A DNA stretch of 64,000 bases from an uncultured Clostridia bacterium (GCA_947385955.1 CANDNA010000005.1:122766-186765), one strand, 5' to 3'. Shown: positions 39,744-49,578, counted from the first letter of the stretch. The notes: generated from the letters alone by a model not told the origin. Numbers and translations: made by a program.

Positions 39744-41888
39744 ATGGAATTAGACCGTTTTCTGAAGGCGCAGCAACAGCATGATTACGTACTGACGATG
39801 CGTCCGGTGCTTCGGAAAAAGGCGCTTTTCAGTGATACGACAGGAAATTATGTAATACCGCAGGAGCCGGCACCTTATGATGAAATCACGATTCGGTTTC
39901 GCTGTGCTGCCAATAATATTGACAGGGTGTACTTTGTCTGTAAAGGGCAGAAGGAGTTGATGCTGCCGGAGCCTGAGGACTCTTCCGACAGCGAATTTGA
40001 TTATTATTATATAAAGGTACAGTTGGAAAATGAACTGCTGGCATATTATTTTGAAGTCGTTGCGGGAAAAGTAGATTGCTGCTACGATGTGCGGGGAGCG
40101 GTAAAGACAGCGGAAGAGCGTTTTTATTTTCGGATTATTCCGGGTTTCCGGACGCCGGACTGGGCCAAAGGCGCCGTTATGTATCAGATTTTTGTGGACC
40201 GTTTCTGCAATGGGGATCCGTCCAATGATGTGCTGACAGGTGAGTACCATTATATCGGGGAGGCCGTGATCCGGGAAACAGACTGGGACGCTTATCCGGA
40301 CAGCATGGATGTCCGCAAGTTTTATGGCGGTGATCTGCAGGGTGTCATCAATAAACTGGATTATTTGCAGGATCTGGGTGTTGAGGTGATATATCTGAAC
40401 CCGATTTTTGTATCTCCTTCCAATCATAAATATGATATACAGGATTATGACTATGTGGATCCTCATTTTGGAAAGATTGTGGAAGATGAGGGAGAGCTGC
40501 TTGGAGAGGGGCAGTGGGAAAACCGTTTTGCAAGCCGGTATATCAACAGGGTAACAAACCGGAAAAATCTGGAGGCAAGCAATGAACTGTTCCGCAGTCT
40601 GGTACAGGAAGCCCATAAACGGAACATTCGGGTAATACTGGACGGGGTATTCAATCACTGCGGTTCTTTTAATAAATGGGTGGACAAAGAGCGGATTTAC
40701 GAGAATGCAGAAGGCTATGAAAAGGGGGCTTACATTTCGGAGGACAGCCCTTACCGGAACTTTTTCCGTTTTTATCAGTTGGACGAATGGCCATACAATC
40801 ATACCTATGACGGCTGGTGGGGGCATGATACGCTGCCTAAGCTGAATTATTCGGGTTCCCGGGAGCTGTATGAATATATTTTGAATATCGGGCGCAAGTG
40901 GGTGTCGCAGCCTTACTGCGTGGACGGATGGCGTCTGGATGTGGCGGCCGATCTGGGGCACAGTCCGGAAGAAAACCATAGGTTCTGGCAGGATTTCAGA
41001 AAGGCGGTAAAGGGAGTGAACCCGGATGCCCTGATTCTGGCAGAGCATTACGGCAATCCGGAAAGCTGGCTGCGGGGAAATGAATGGGATTCTGTGATGA
41101 ATTATGATGCGTTTATGGAGCCGGTATCCTGGTTTTTGACAGGTATGCAGAAGCACAGCGATGATTACCGGGAAGACCTGCGGGGAAATGCGTTCAGTTT
41201 CTGGGAAGCAATGAAACACCACAATGTGGATTTTACCACGCCGTCTTTGCAGGTGGCTATGAATGAGCTGTCCAATCATGATCATTCCCGGTTTCTGACA
41301 AGGACGAACAGGAAAGTGGGGCGGACCAATACTCTGGGGCCGAAGGCGGCAGAAGAAGGGGTGGATAAGGCGGTATTCCGGGAAGCGGTGCTGATACAGA
41401 TGACCTGGACCGGTGCGCCTACCATATATTATGGGGATGAAGCAGGTGTCTGCGGATTTACCGACCCGGATAACAGGCGGACTTATCCCTGGGGACATGA
41501 GGACCGGGCTCTGATCGCATTTCATAAGGAGATGATACGGATTCATAAGCAGAATCCGGAGATGAAAACAGGCTCATTGATGGATCTGGGCAGTGATTAT
41601 AACTTTTTGGCCTATGGACGATTTACAGAAACGGATCAGTCTGTTATGATTGTGAATAACAACGATACGGAAGTGACAAAGGAGATCAGTGTCTGGGAAG
41701 CCGGCATTCCCAAAGAAGCCATTGTGAAACAATTGATTCTGACCTCCGAAAAAGGATTTACGGTAGAAGAGCGGTATTATCCGGTGAAGCATGGGAAATT
41801 ATCCGTCGCTCTGCCGCCCAAAGCAGGCATTGTTTTAAAACATAAGAAAAAAGAGAAAGAGAAAAGAGGTTTTCTGCAGTTTCTATAA
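39744..41888 (+). CDS. GH13 alpha-amylase-family enzyme (neopullulanase/cyclomaltodextrinase-like)
   Basis: 714 residues. An N-terminal beta domain (about 15-130) of the CBM34 style precedes the barrel. Catalytic regions: DGVFNH (300-305), GWRLDVAAD with nucleophile Asp399, ILAEHYG with acid/base Glu434, and LSNHDHSR with Asp513. N-terminal domains of this type occur in enzymes that attack cyclodextrins, pullulan or branched maltooligosaccharides. There is no signal peptide, so it acts on imported oligosaccharides. GAGGT lies before the ATG. The structured repeat directly upstream may be its leader. A terminator follows. Confidence 0.88.
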   Translation: MELDRFLKAQQQHDYVLTMRPVLRKKALFSDTTGNYVIPQEPAPYDEITIRFRCAANNIDRVYFVCKGQKELMLPEPEDSSDSEFDYYYIKVQLENELLAYYFEVVAGKVDCCYDVRGAVKTAEERFYFRIIPGFRTPDWAKGAVMYQIFVDRFCNGDPSNDVLTGEYHYIGEAVIRETDWDAYPDSMDVRKFYGGDLQGVINKLDYLQDLGVEVIYLNPIFVSPSNHKYDIQDYDYVDPHFGKIVEDEGELLGEGQWENRFASRYINRVTNRKNLEASNELFRSLVQEAHKRNIRVILDGVFNHCGSFNKWVDKERIYENAEGYEKGAYISEDSPYRNFFRFYQLDEWPYNHTYDGWWGHDTLPKLNYSGSRELYEYILNIGRKWVSQPYCVDGWRLDVAADLGHSPEENHRFWQDFRKAVKGVNPDALILAEHYGNPESWLRGNEWDSVMNYDAFMEPVSWFLTGMQKHSDDYREDLRGNAFSFWEAMKHHNVDFTTPSLQVAMNELSNHDHSRFLTRTNRKVGRTNTLGPKAAEEGVDKAVFREAVLIQMTWTGAPTIYYGDEAGVCGFTDPDNRRTYPWGHEDRALIAFHKEMIRIHKQNPEMKTGSLMDLGSDYNFLAYGRFTETDQSVMIVNNNDTEVTKEISVWEAGIPKEAIVKQLILTSEKGFTVEERYYPVKHGKLSVALPPKAGIVLKHKKKEKEKRGFLQFL

Positions 41889-41904
41889 TGCACAGACAAA
41901 AGAG

Positions 41905-41936
41905 AAAGGGCTCGAACAGACAGTTTGGGCCTTTTT
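41905..41936 (+). terminator. Terminator of the GH13 gene
   Basis: A 12-bp stem with a bulged G (AAAGG-CTCGAAC with GTTTGGGCCTTT), 5-nt loop and T-tract. Confidence 0.8.
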
Positions 41937-42017
41937 GCTTCATAGGAAAGTCCTTGTCGTTGTAAAGCGTTAAAGTAACGTGTGCTTTTTTAGGAAAACA
42001 GGAGGCAGAGAGAAAGG

Positions 42018-42995
42018 ATGGCTGAGATGAAGCTAAGGCGAAAAGAGTTTTTTTATCCCTCTTCCGATGGATATAACCGGATTCATGCAGTAGCATGGTT
42101 TCCTGACCGGATAAAGTATTCCTGTCCGAGGGGTATCCTCCAGATCGCGCATGGTATGGTGGAATATGTAAAGCGATATGAGGAGTTTGCCCGTTTCCTG
42201 AATGAGAGAGGATTTCTGGTGGTGGGAAATGATCATCTGGGGCATGGAGAATCCGTAAAATGCAGAGAGGACTGGGGATACTTTACCGATGCGGACGGGG
42301 ATATCTGTGTGGTGAAGGATATGCACAGACTGACAGGAATCATGAAAAAACGATATCCTGAGGCGCCATATTGTCTACTGGGGCACAGTATGGGTTCTTT
42401 TCTGTCAAGACGGTATCTGGCAGTTTACGGACGGGAGCTGGACGGGCTGATTCTGCTGGGGACAGGCAATCATCCGGAAGCAGTGGCTTATATGGGCTTG
42501 CTGCTGACAAAGCTGATAAAGCGGTGGAAAGGGGAGCGGTACAGAAGCCCTCTGCTGCGGGATATGATGTTTGGCAGCTATAACCGGAGAATCCAAAACC
42601 CCCGTTCGGTAAATGACTGGGTATGCTCGGATGAAAAGTGTATGGAGGCGTATAACCGGGATCCGGCCTGTACCTTTCTCTTTACTGTAAACGGGGTGGA
42701 GGTTTTGATGAAAACCTTGCTTTTTATCGGAAATAGGAATAACATGAAAGATATCCCAAAGGATGTTCCGATTTTGATGGCTTCGGGCAGGGAGGACCCG
42801 GTGGGGAGATATGGAAAAGCAGTCCGGCAGGTATACCGTCTGTACAGACAGGCAGGTGTGCAGGATATCACACTGCGGCTGTTTGATCAGTGCAGACATG
42901 AGCTCCACAATGAAATCAATCGGGAAGAGATCTTTGAATGGATTGGAAACTGGCTGGAAATGAGGCTGGCAGTAAATGAGAAAGAGAGAATATAA
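42018..42995 (+). CDS. Alpha/beta hydrolase, monoacylglycerol lipase/lysophospholipase type
   Basis: 325 residues. The nucleophile elbow LLGHSMGSF is near 113-121, acid Asp in SGREDPVG near 256, and His in RHELHNE near 293, completing a Ser-Asp-His triad. NDHLGHGES near 70-78 is typical of Hydrolase_4 (monoacylglycerol lipase-like) enzymes. There is no signal peptide, so it should act inside the cell on lysolipids or other esters. It starts 130 bp after the first GH13 gene's stop, beyond a terminator, and the next gene begins 2 bp after its stop, so it is in an operon with the second GH13. Confidence 0.8.
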   Translation: MAEMKLRRKEFFYPSSDGYNRIHAVAWFPDRIKYSCPRGILQIAHGMVEYVKRYEEFARFLNERGFLVVGNDHLGHGESVKCREDWGYFTDADGDICVVKDMHRLTGIMKKRYPEAPYCLLGHSMGSFLSRRYLAVYGRELDGLILLGTGNHPEAVAYMGLLLTKLIKRWKGERYRSPLLRDMMFGSYNRRIQNPRSVNDWVCSDEKCMEAYNRDPACTFLFTVNGVEVLMKTLLFIGNRNNMKDIPKDVPILMASGREDPVGRYGKAVRQVYRLYRQAGVQDITLRLFDQCRHELHNEINREEIFEWIGNWLEMRLAVNEKERI

Positions 42996-42997
42996 GT

Positions 42998-44305
42998 ATG
43001 TGGTTTGAAGAAGCAGTTATTTATCAGATTTATCCCCTGGGGATGTGCGGTGCTCCGTTGCAGAATGACGGAGTTAGCGAACATCGGATTCTGAGGGTAC
43101 TGGACTGGGTGGAAGCAATCAAAGCAATGGGGGCAACCTGTGTCCTGTTCAATCCTTTGTTTGAAAGTGATGCCCATGGTTATGATACCAGGGATTATAC
43201 AAAGATTGATTGTCGTCTGGGAACAAAAGAGGATTTTCAGCAGGTATGTGACGCTCTGCACAGGGCAGGGCTGAAGATTATGCTGGATGGTGTATTCAAT
43301 CATGCAGGCAGAGGGTTCTGGGCATTTGAGGATGTGCGGCAGAAGAAATGGGACAGCCCGTATAAGGACTGGTTCCGTATTTCCTTTGACGGCAATACCA
43401 ATTACAATGACGGTTTCTGGTATGAGGGATGGGAAGGCTGCAATGAACTGGTCAAATTAAATGTACAGAATCCGGCAGTCAGAGAGTATCTGTTCGATGC
43501 GGTACAAAGCTGGGTGCGTGACTATGACATTGACGGGCTGCGGCTGGATGTGGCTTATTGTCTGGATCTGGGTTTTCTGGAAGCACTGCGGGGACTGGCA
43601 GATACGATCAAGCCGGAGTTTGTATTAATGGGAGAGACATTACACGGGGATTATAACCGGTGGATGAATGAACGGGCCTGCCACAGTGTTACCAATTATG
43701 AGTGCTATAAGGGTCTGTACTCCAGTTTTAATACAGGGAATATGCATGAGATTTCTTACAGCTTAAACCGTCAGTTTGGTTCGGAGCAGTGGTGTCTTTA
43801 TACAGGGAAGCATCTGCTCAATTTTGTGGACAACCATGATGTGAGCCGCATTGCCACCATACTGAACGATAAGAAGCATCTGGAGCCGGTGTATGGAATG
43901 CTGTTTGGCATGCCGGGCGTACCGGCAGTATATTATGGCAGTGAGTGGGGGATGGAGGGAGATAAGAAAAACGGCGATCCCAGCCTGCGTCCCGCAGTGG
44001 AAAAGCCGGAGAGCAATGAGCTGACCAGGTGGATCGCAGCACTGGCAAAGGCACGGAAAGAAAGCAAAGCTCTGTGCTATGGCAGCTATCGTAATATTAT
44101 GGTTCAGCCAAAGCAGCTTATTTTTGAACGAAAGACAGAGGGGGAAAGAGTTCTGGTAGCCATCAATGCAGATGACAAAACCTGTCATGCGGATTTTAAT
44201 GCAGAGTCAGGAACGGCATTGGATCTGATTACGGGAGCGGCCCATGATTTTGGCGGCGGCAGCGATCTGCCTCCCTATTCCTGCGCATTCTGGAAAACAG
44301 AATAA
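42998..44305 (+). CDS. GH13 alpha-amylase-family enzyme, cytoplasmic
   Basis: 435 residues, short for GH13. The barrel starts at once (AVIYQIYPLG). Catalytic regions: DGVFNHAG (98-105), GLRLDVAY with Asp184, LMGETLHG with Glu213 and FVDNHDVSR with Asp281. It has no extra N-terminal domain or signal peptide. It is close in layout to small maltogenic/neopullulanase-like amylases found in Lachnospiraceae. The stop of the lipase-like gene is 2 bp upstream. A ribokinase-like gene follows after 42 bp. Preferred bond not predictable. Confidence 0.87.
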   Translation: MWFEEAVIYQIYPLGMCGAPLQNDGVSEHRILRVLDWVEAIKAMGATCVLFNPLFESDAHGYDTRDYTKIDCRLGTKEDFQQVCDALHRAGLKIMLDGVFNHAGRGFWAFEDVRQKKWDSPYKDWFRISFDGNTNYNDGFWYEGWEGCNELVKLNVQNPAVREYLFDAVQSWVRDYDIDGLRLDVAYCLDLGFLEALRGLADTIKPEFVLMGETLHGDYNRWMNERACHSVTNYECYKGLYSSFNTGNMHEISYSLNRQFGSEQWCLYTGKHLLNFVDNHDVSRIATILNDKKHLEPVYGMLFGMPGVPAVYYGSEWGMEGDKKNGDPSLRPAVEKPESNELTRWIAALAKARKESKALCYGSYRNIMVQPKQLIFERKTEGERVLVAINADDKTCHADFNAESGTALDLITGAAHDFGGGSDLPPYSCAFWKTE

Positions 44306-44347
44306 TCTGCGGACAAAAAGCATATTGGGTGGAAATGGAGAAAACAG

Positions 44348-45238
44348 ATGAAGGTATTGAATTTTGGGTCTTTAAACTATGATTATGTATATCGTGTGGA
44401 TCATGCGGTAACACCGGGAGAAACCATCAGCTCTTTTGGAATGGAAACATTTCTGGGCGGGAAAGGGCTGAATCAGTCAATTTCCCTTGCCAGAGCGGGG
44501 GTTCCGGTATTTCACGCAGGCATGGTAGGCGAAGAAGGGGACGGGTTTCTGGAAGCCTGCAGAAAAAGCGGGGTGGATACCACCTGGATCCGACAGATTC
44601 CCGGAAAAAGCGGGCATACCATTATACAGCTCGATAAACATGCACAGAACTGCATTTTGCTGTATGGGGGAAGCAACCGGAAGATTACCAGAGAATTTGT
44701 GGATGAAGTATTGTCTCATTTTGAGAAAGAGGATATTTTGCTGCTGCAGAATGAGATCAATGAGCTGGATTACATCATTGACAAGGCATATGAAAGAGGG
44801 ATGCAGATTGCGTTGAATCCCTCCCCCTTCGACAGTGCTCTGGATACATGTGACTTGAAAAAGGTTTCCGTTTTTTTGCTGAATGAAATCGAGGGCGGCC
44901 AGATTTCCGGCGAAACAGAGCCGGAGAAGATATTGGATGTGATGATGGAAAAGTTTCCGGACTCCAGAGTCGTACTGACATTGGGATCAGACGGCGTGAT
45001 GTATCGGGATCGGGAACAGACCTGCAGACAGGGAATCTTTCGTGTGGAGGCGGTGGATACTACCGCAGCAGGAGATACTTTTACCGGCTATTTCATAGCC
45101 TCTCTGCTGGAGGATATGCCCATACAGGAAGCACTGGAAATGTGCGCCAGAGCATCTTCTATTACCGTGTCCCGTATGGGGGCTACAGATTCGATTCCCA
45201 CGATGGATGAGGTGCGGAAGGCGTTGCAAAAGGGCTGA
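44348..45238 (+). CDS. PfkB-family carbohydrate kinase (ribokinase-like)
   Basis: 296 residues. FLGGKGLNQSISLARAG near 37-53 and the ATP/catalytic motif TTAAGDTFTGYF near 238-249 (Asp243) are ribokinase marks, and LNPSP near 156-160 agrees. A GKG-N pattern of this type is common in ribokinase and related pentose kinases. It is downstream of the GH13 gene and may phosphorylate a released sugar, but substrate is not certain. It ends 9 bp from the convergent rlmI stop with no room for a terminator. Confidence 0.82.
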   Translation: MKVLNFGSLNYDYVYRVDHAVTPGETISSFGMETFLGGKGLNQSISLARAGVPVFHAGMVGEEGDGFLEACRKSGVDTTWIRQIPGKSGHTIIQLDKHAQNCILLYGGSNRKITREFVDEVLSHFEKEDILLLQNEINELDYIIDKAYERGMQIALNPSPFDSALDTCDLKKVSVFLLNEIEGGQISGETEPEKILDVMMEKFPDSRVVLTLGSDGVMYRDREQTCRQGIFRVEAVDTTAAGDTFTGYFIASLLEDMPIQEALEMCARASSITVSRMGATDSIPTMDEVRKALQKG

Positions 45239-45247
45239 AAAGCCTCT

Positions 45248-46453
45248 TTACAGTTCCACGCAGACCTGGAAAATATAAAATTTTAAATAATAGGAGCTGT
45301 CCGATGCCCAGAGAATGGGATGGTCAGGCGCCTGGGTACGAAATTCCACCTGGCGCAGCCGTCTGTGGGCACAGCGGGCGGCTTCTTTTATGGTATCGGC
45401 AAAGAGCTGAGGGTCCATAAAATGTGAACAGGAGCAGGTGACAAGAAATCCGCCGTTTCTGACCAGACGGCAGCCACGCAGATTGATTTCCCGATAGCCC
45501 CTGACAGCACTGCGGATGGAATTTCTGGATTTGGTGAACGCAGGCGGATCCAGGATAACCACATCAAAACGCTCTCCGGCCTCCTCCAGAGCCGGCAGCA
45601 GATCAAAGACATCGGCTGTCCTGAACTGTACCGTATCCTCCAGATGATTCAGCCGGGCGTTTTCCCGGGCGCACCGGATGGCCGTTTCGGAAGCGTCCAC
45701 ACCCAGCACAGAGGCGGCTCCTGCGATTCCGGCATTCAGGGCAAAGGAGCCTGTATGGGTAAAGCAGTCCAGTACCCTTTTTCCCTTGCAGAATCTGTGG
45801 ATAGCAGCCCGGTTTTGTTTTTGGTCCAGGAAAAATCCGGTCTTTTGACCATCCTTTACATCCACTGTGTAGAGAACTCCGTTTTCGGTAATTTTTACAT
45901 TTGTATCAAAAGAGGGGCCGATAAAGCCCTTGTATCGTTCCATCCCTTCCTGCAGCCGGACCTTGGCGTCGCTTCTTTCGTAGATCCCGCGGATAAGAAT
46001 ACCGTCATGTTTCAGGATATCTGTGAGGGCTGACAGGATAAAAAGTTTCCAGCGGTCGATACCCAGTGCCAGAGATTCCACCACCAGGACATCGGAAAAT
46101 TTATCAATGATAATACCCGGCAGAAAATCCGCTTCACCGAATACGATACGACAGCAGGAGGTATCAATGACTTCTTTGCGGTATGCCCAGGCATCCTGGA
46201 GCCGCCGGCGGATCAGATCTTCTGTTACCGGATGGTCCTTATGGCGGGACAGGATGCGGACTGTGATTTTGGAACGGGTATTGAGAAAACCATAACCGAG
46301 AAAATAACCGTCAAAGTCCAGGACAGAGACCATATCTCCGTCCTCACAGGTTCCGGTGATCCGGTCAATTTCATTGTCATAAATCCACAGGCCGCCGGAT
46401 TTCAGGGTCCGTCCCTGGCCTTTTTTTAATGTTACACAGGTATTTTCTGTCAT
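45248..46453 (-). CDS. rlmI: 23S rRNA cytosine methyltransferase RlmI-like
   Basis: 401 residues from the ATG complementary to 46451-46453 (AAAGGAAA upstream). An N-terminal PUA domain (KGQGRTLKSGGLWIYDNEI) is followed by a small middle domain and a Rossmann methyltransferase with VLDCFTHTGSFALNA and the catalytic-site motif LDPPAFTKS. RlmI makes 5-methylcytosine 1962 in E. coli 23S rRNA. Relatives include RlmK/YccW, so the exact base is inferred. It lies 20 bp after the unknown 361-residue gene, in the same operon. Confidence 0.85.
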   Translation of the reverse strand: MTENTCVTLKKGQGRTLKSGGLWIYDNEIDRITGTCEDGDMVSVLDFDGYFLGYGFLNTRSKITVRILSRHKDHPVTEDLIRRRLQDAWAYRKEVIDTSCCRIVFGEADFLPGIIIDKFSDVLVVESLALGIDRWKLFILSALTDILKHDGILIRGIYERSDAKVRLQEGMERYKGFIGPSFDTNVKITENGVLYTVDVKDGQKTGFFLDQKQNRAAIHRFCKGKRVLDCFTHTGSFALNAGIAGAASVLGVDASETAIRCARENARLNHLEDTVQFRTADVFDLLPALEEAGERFDVVILDPPAFTKSRNSIRSAVRGYREINLRGCRLVRNGGFLVTCSCSHFMDPQLFADTIKEAARCAHRRLRQVEFRTQAPDHPILWASDSSYYLKFYIFQVCVEL

Positions 46454-46473
46454 GGCGGGTTTCCTTTCTGTTT

Positions 46474-47559
46474 TCAGCGGGCGGACAGGGAATGAATCCG
46501 TGAAATCCATGTCTCATATTCTGTCTCTGTAAGTTCCCGTTCCATCCGGACATAAGGGTGCAGCGCTGTGTGGGGAACACTCAGAAAAGAAGAATCAAAA
46601 CTGCGGCTTATCCGGGCATCGGTAAGTACAATGACGGCATGTTCATTGACGCAGGGGATAGATTCCGGAGGCATCTCACCCCAGACCAGATAAGAGAAGA
46701 TATCCTGAGAAGAGCCGGGAGCGTCCATGTTTTTCAGTAACATTCCATAGTTAAACTCTGTGAAAAAGGTAGTGTAAGAAAGACCCTGTGCGTTTTCAGG
46801 ATAAGCGCCGTGGGCCAGTTCTGACAATATGGGATCTACAGTAAAACCGGACATGCCGTATTGCCTGCCCATTGTTTCGGCAATCTGCTCTTCCAGAAGG
46901 AAAAGCAGATGAAAGCAGTTGTCCAGATCATTGGCCACAGCCAGAAATCCCTGTTTTTTATCAGGATGCAGTACCAGCAGGTTCAGATCGGAGCAGGTAT
47001 TCTGCATCCGATTGACATAATAGACAGAGTTGAGCCGGGGGCAGGAGGGAGTTTCCTCGGCCAGATAGCGGATTTGTTCTCTCAGATTTTTGCTCCTCAG
47101 CAAATAACGCAGTTTTCTGTCTCTTGTGAGAAATGCCATAGATGCAATACAGAGCATTTCCAGTCCGCAGTATGCTCTGAGATAGCGCGGATTTTCCTGA
47201 TAGAGTGCATACAGATCGGAAGGGAGCTGACAGGTTTCATCCACTTCCGTACTTTTAAGCATTTCATATACGGTTTCACAGGTATCTGCCAGCAATGTGA
47301 TCACACCCTCGCCGGCAGCGGTATTTTCTTCTTTTTCACAGGCAAAGCCAATAAAGTGAGACAACAGACAGGCCTTGTACAGATCCATATCCTGCAGGGA
47401 ATCACTGAGCTGCCTGGTGACTTCTAAAAGTGTGCCGTTGTTGATGGCGGACCCGACCATTTTCCCGAACGCAGGCTCCTGATGAAGGAGCTGTTCGTTT
47501 CCGATTTCTTCAAAGGCGGTTTCTTTACACAAAAACTCCATTAATTTTTTATCCGGCAT
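46474..47559 (-). CDS. Hypothetical protein, 361 aa
   Basis: Not recognised. A soluble, mostly alpha-helical protein by composition, acidic, with eight cysteines, no signal peptide, no membrane helix and no nucleotide motif. The middle part (about 110-200) has YLRAYCGLEMLCIASMAFL, a hydrophobic helix too polar around it to be a clear membrane segment. AAAGGAG lies before the ATG. It is upstream of rlmI by 20 bp, so a link to ribosome or stress biology is possible but unproven. Confidence 0.65.
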   Translation of the reverse strand: MPDKKLMEFLCKETAFEEIGNEQLLHQEPAFGKMVGSAINNGTLLEVTRQLSDSLQDMDLYKACLLSHFIGFACEKEENTAAGEGVITLLADTCETVYEMLKSTEVDETCQLPSDLYALYQENPRYLRAYCGLEMLCIASMAFLTRDRKLRYLLRSKNLREQIRYLAEETPSCPRLNSVYYVNRMQNTCSDLNLLVLHPDKKQGFLAVANDLDNCFHLLFLLEEQIAETMGRQYGMSGFTVDPILSELAHGAYPENAQGLSYTTFFTEFNYGMLLKNMDAPGSSQDIFSYLVWGEMPPESIPCVNEHAVIVLTDARISRSFDSSFLSVPHTALHPYVRMERELTETEYETWISRIHSLSAR

Positions 47560-47700
47560 ATGGTTTTCACTCCTTTTGCAGATTCATCCGCTGATTTTGT
47601 GGCTGCCTGATATTGGCATGTTGTATCTTTTATGGTATCACAGAGGAGAAAATTTTTCCATTTGTTTTATGGGAAAGTTGTGACAGGCGGGAGAGAAAAG

Positions 47701-47741
47701 GTCCGGCAATGCAGAAACAGGGACTGTCTGCATTGCCGGAC
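47701..47741 (-). terminator. Terminator of the alpha-glucosidase gene
   Basis: A 14-bp perfect stem (47701-47714 with 47728-47741) followed on the minus strand by CTTTTC. The 140 bp between it and the 361-residue gene's start hold no gene. Confidence 0.82.
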
Positions 47742-47765
47742 CCGGTATAAAAGAATGGTGTATTT

Positions 47766-49451
47766 TCAGGCTGTTGTAATGTCAAGGATCACAGCCTGAT
47801 AATCTTCAAGAGTGACAGAAGTGTCATTTTCAATCTCCAGAGAAGGATAATTGTTCAGCAGTATGTGTCTGACGGGAGCAGGCAATGTAAGGGTACGGGG
47901 TTCTTTCCTGAAATTGGCCAGAACTAGAAGCGTCTGCCCTGTGCCGCGGCGATAGAAGGCCATCAGATTTTCTGCCTCTTCCATAAAAGGCTCCAGTGAG
48001 CCATAGACGATGGTATCTGTATAATCCGGATGTTTTCTGAGTGCAATCAGGGCCTGATAAAAGGAAAACAGAGAGTTTTGATCCTGCATCTGGGCCTTTG
48101 CATTAATGCGGGTATAGTTGGGATTGACCCGGAGCCAGGGGGTACCGGTGGTAAAGCCTGCATTTTTTCCGGCGTCCCATTGGAAGGGAGTCCGCGCGTT
48201 GTCCCGGCTGTAAAATGATACGGCTGACAGAGCATCGGCCTCTGACAGGCCGTTGTGGCGTGCCACCTCATATTCATCCCGTGTACTGACATCATCAATT
48301 TCGTCAATAGAAGAAAAGGGCAGATTTTCCATGCCAAGTTCCTGTCCCTGATAAATCCAGGGAAGTCCCCGCAGCATAAAGGAAACGGCTGCCAGCAGCT
48401 TTTTGGCGGCATCAGAAAGTTCCTGCGCCGGAATATAGCGGCTGACCCCTCTGGGTTCGTCGTGGTTTTCAATAATATTGGAAAGGTATCCTACATTCTG
48501 CATCAGTTTTTGAGAGGTAAAGCAGCAGGATTTATACGCCTGAGGCGTAATATGGCAGGCATCATACCATCCCTTCGGGCTTCCGCCCCATACAGCCGCC
48601 CGGAAATCGAACATAGTGGAGAAATAGCCGTTGTCTCCGATAAAATCAGCCAGTTCTTCCTCTTTTACATTGAATACTTCCCCTACCGTAAAGGCATCAT
48701 ATTTCTGAAATACCCGATCCCGCATCTCTCCCAGGAAATCACCGATTCCCACCGCATCGGACAGCATGGTGGTCACTGCCGCAAGACCATCATCCCGGTC
48801 CGGAGGATAGCTGTAATCGGCAAATGGCAGCGCTTTTTTGATGTTGATAATAGCATCGATACGGAAGCCGGCCAGCCCCTTGTCCATCCACCAGCACATC
48901 ATGTTATAGATTTCTTCCCGCAGGGCGGGATTTTCCCAGTTCAGGTCAGGCTGTTTTTTATGGAATGCATGAAGATAATACAAATCAGTGCCGGGTACCG
49001 GTTCCCAGACGCTGCCGCCGAAATAACTCCGCCAGTTATTGGGCGGCTGCCCGTTGACGCCTTTTTCAAAATAAAAATAGTCTGCATAAGGCCCGTAAGG
49101 ATCTTTCAGTGCCTTCTGAAACCATTCATGTTCATCGGAGCAGTGATTGACCACCAGATCCATCAGGATCGAAATCCCTTTTTCTTTGGCTCTGCTGATC
49201 AACTCTTCCATGTCTTCCATCGTACCGAAACGGGGATCGATCCGGTAATAGTCGGAAATATCATAGCCCTGATCTGCCAGAGGGGACTGGTAACAGGGAG
49301 AAATCCATATAATATCGATACCCAGTTCCTTCAGATAATCCAGCTTGCTGAGAATGCCACGCAGGTCCCCGATGCCGTTCCCTGTGGTATCCAGAAAGCT
49401 CTTGGGATAAATCTGATATGCCACCTTGTTATGCCACCATTTTTTTTGCAT
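47766..49451 (-). CDS. GH13 alpha-glucosidase / oligo-1,6-glucosidase
   Basis: 561 residues, GH13 subfamily 31 style: WWHNKVAYQIYPKSF at the start, DLVVNH (98-103), GFRIDAI with nucleophile Asp199, TVGEVF with Glu258 and IENHDEPR for the third acid. In this group the residue after Asp199 helps set the bond: Val in typical 1,6-enzymes, Thr in 1,4-enzymes. Here it is Ala, so the preference is open. Cytoplasmic. It lies 127 bp downstream of a LacI gene on the same strand, with promoter and operator between. Confidence 0.9.
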   Translation of the reverse strand: MQKKWWHNKVAYQIYPKSFLDTTGNGIGDLRGILSKLDYLKELGIDIIWISPCYQSPLADQGYDISDYYRIDPRFGTMEDMEELISRAKEKGISILMDLVVNHCSDEHEWFQKALKDPYGPYADYFYFEKGVNGQPPNNWRSYFGGSVWEPVPGTDLYYLHAFHKKQPDLNWENPALREEIYNMMCWWMDKGLAGFRIDAIINIKKALPFADYSYPPDRDDGLAAVTTMLSDAVGIGDFLGEMRDRVFQKYDAFTVGEVFNVKEEELADFIGDNGYFSTMFDFRAAVWGGSPKGWYDACHITPQAYKSCCFTSQKLMQNVGYLSNIIENHDEPRGVSRYIPAQELSDAAKKLLAAVSFMLRGLPWIYQGQELGMENLPFSSIDEIDDVSTRDEYEVARHNGLSEADALSAVSFYSRDNARTPFQWDAGKNAGFTTGTPWLRVNPNYTRINAKAQMQDQNSLFSFYQALIALRKHPDYTDTIVYGSLEPFMEEAENLMAFYRRGTGQTLLVLANFRKEPRTLTLPAPVRHILLNNYPSLEIENDTSVTLEDYQAVILDITTA

Positions 49452-49508
49452 ACAATTTTCCTCCTGTTTCTGTCATAATATTGGGAAATTGAATTTTTAC
49501 TTTTCTTC

Positions 49509-49553
49509 ATTGTAGCGCGTGTGTCCTGGAACTTCAAAAGTTAAACGCATAAC
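49509..49553 (-). promoter_or_regulatory. Alpha-glucosidase promoter with LacI-type operator
   Basis: On the minus strand: TTGAAG (complement of 49532-49537), 17-bp spacer and TACAAT (complement of 49509-49514). Just upstream at 49540-49553 is GTTAAACGCATAAC, a CpG-centred dyad (GTTA-NN-CG-NN-TAAC) typical of LacI-family operators. Confidence 0.6.
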
Positions 49554-49578
49554 CTGTGACAAAAAATAAAAGAAAAAT

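Noticed and set aside
39750..41546. 598-codon minus-strand frame opposite the GH13 gene
   Set aside because: Antisense shadow; the plus-strand gene has all four GH13 regions.
48255..49478. 407-codon plus-strand frame opposite the alpha-glucosidase
   Set aside because: Antisense shadow of a GH13_31 gene with intact catalytic residues.
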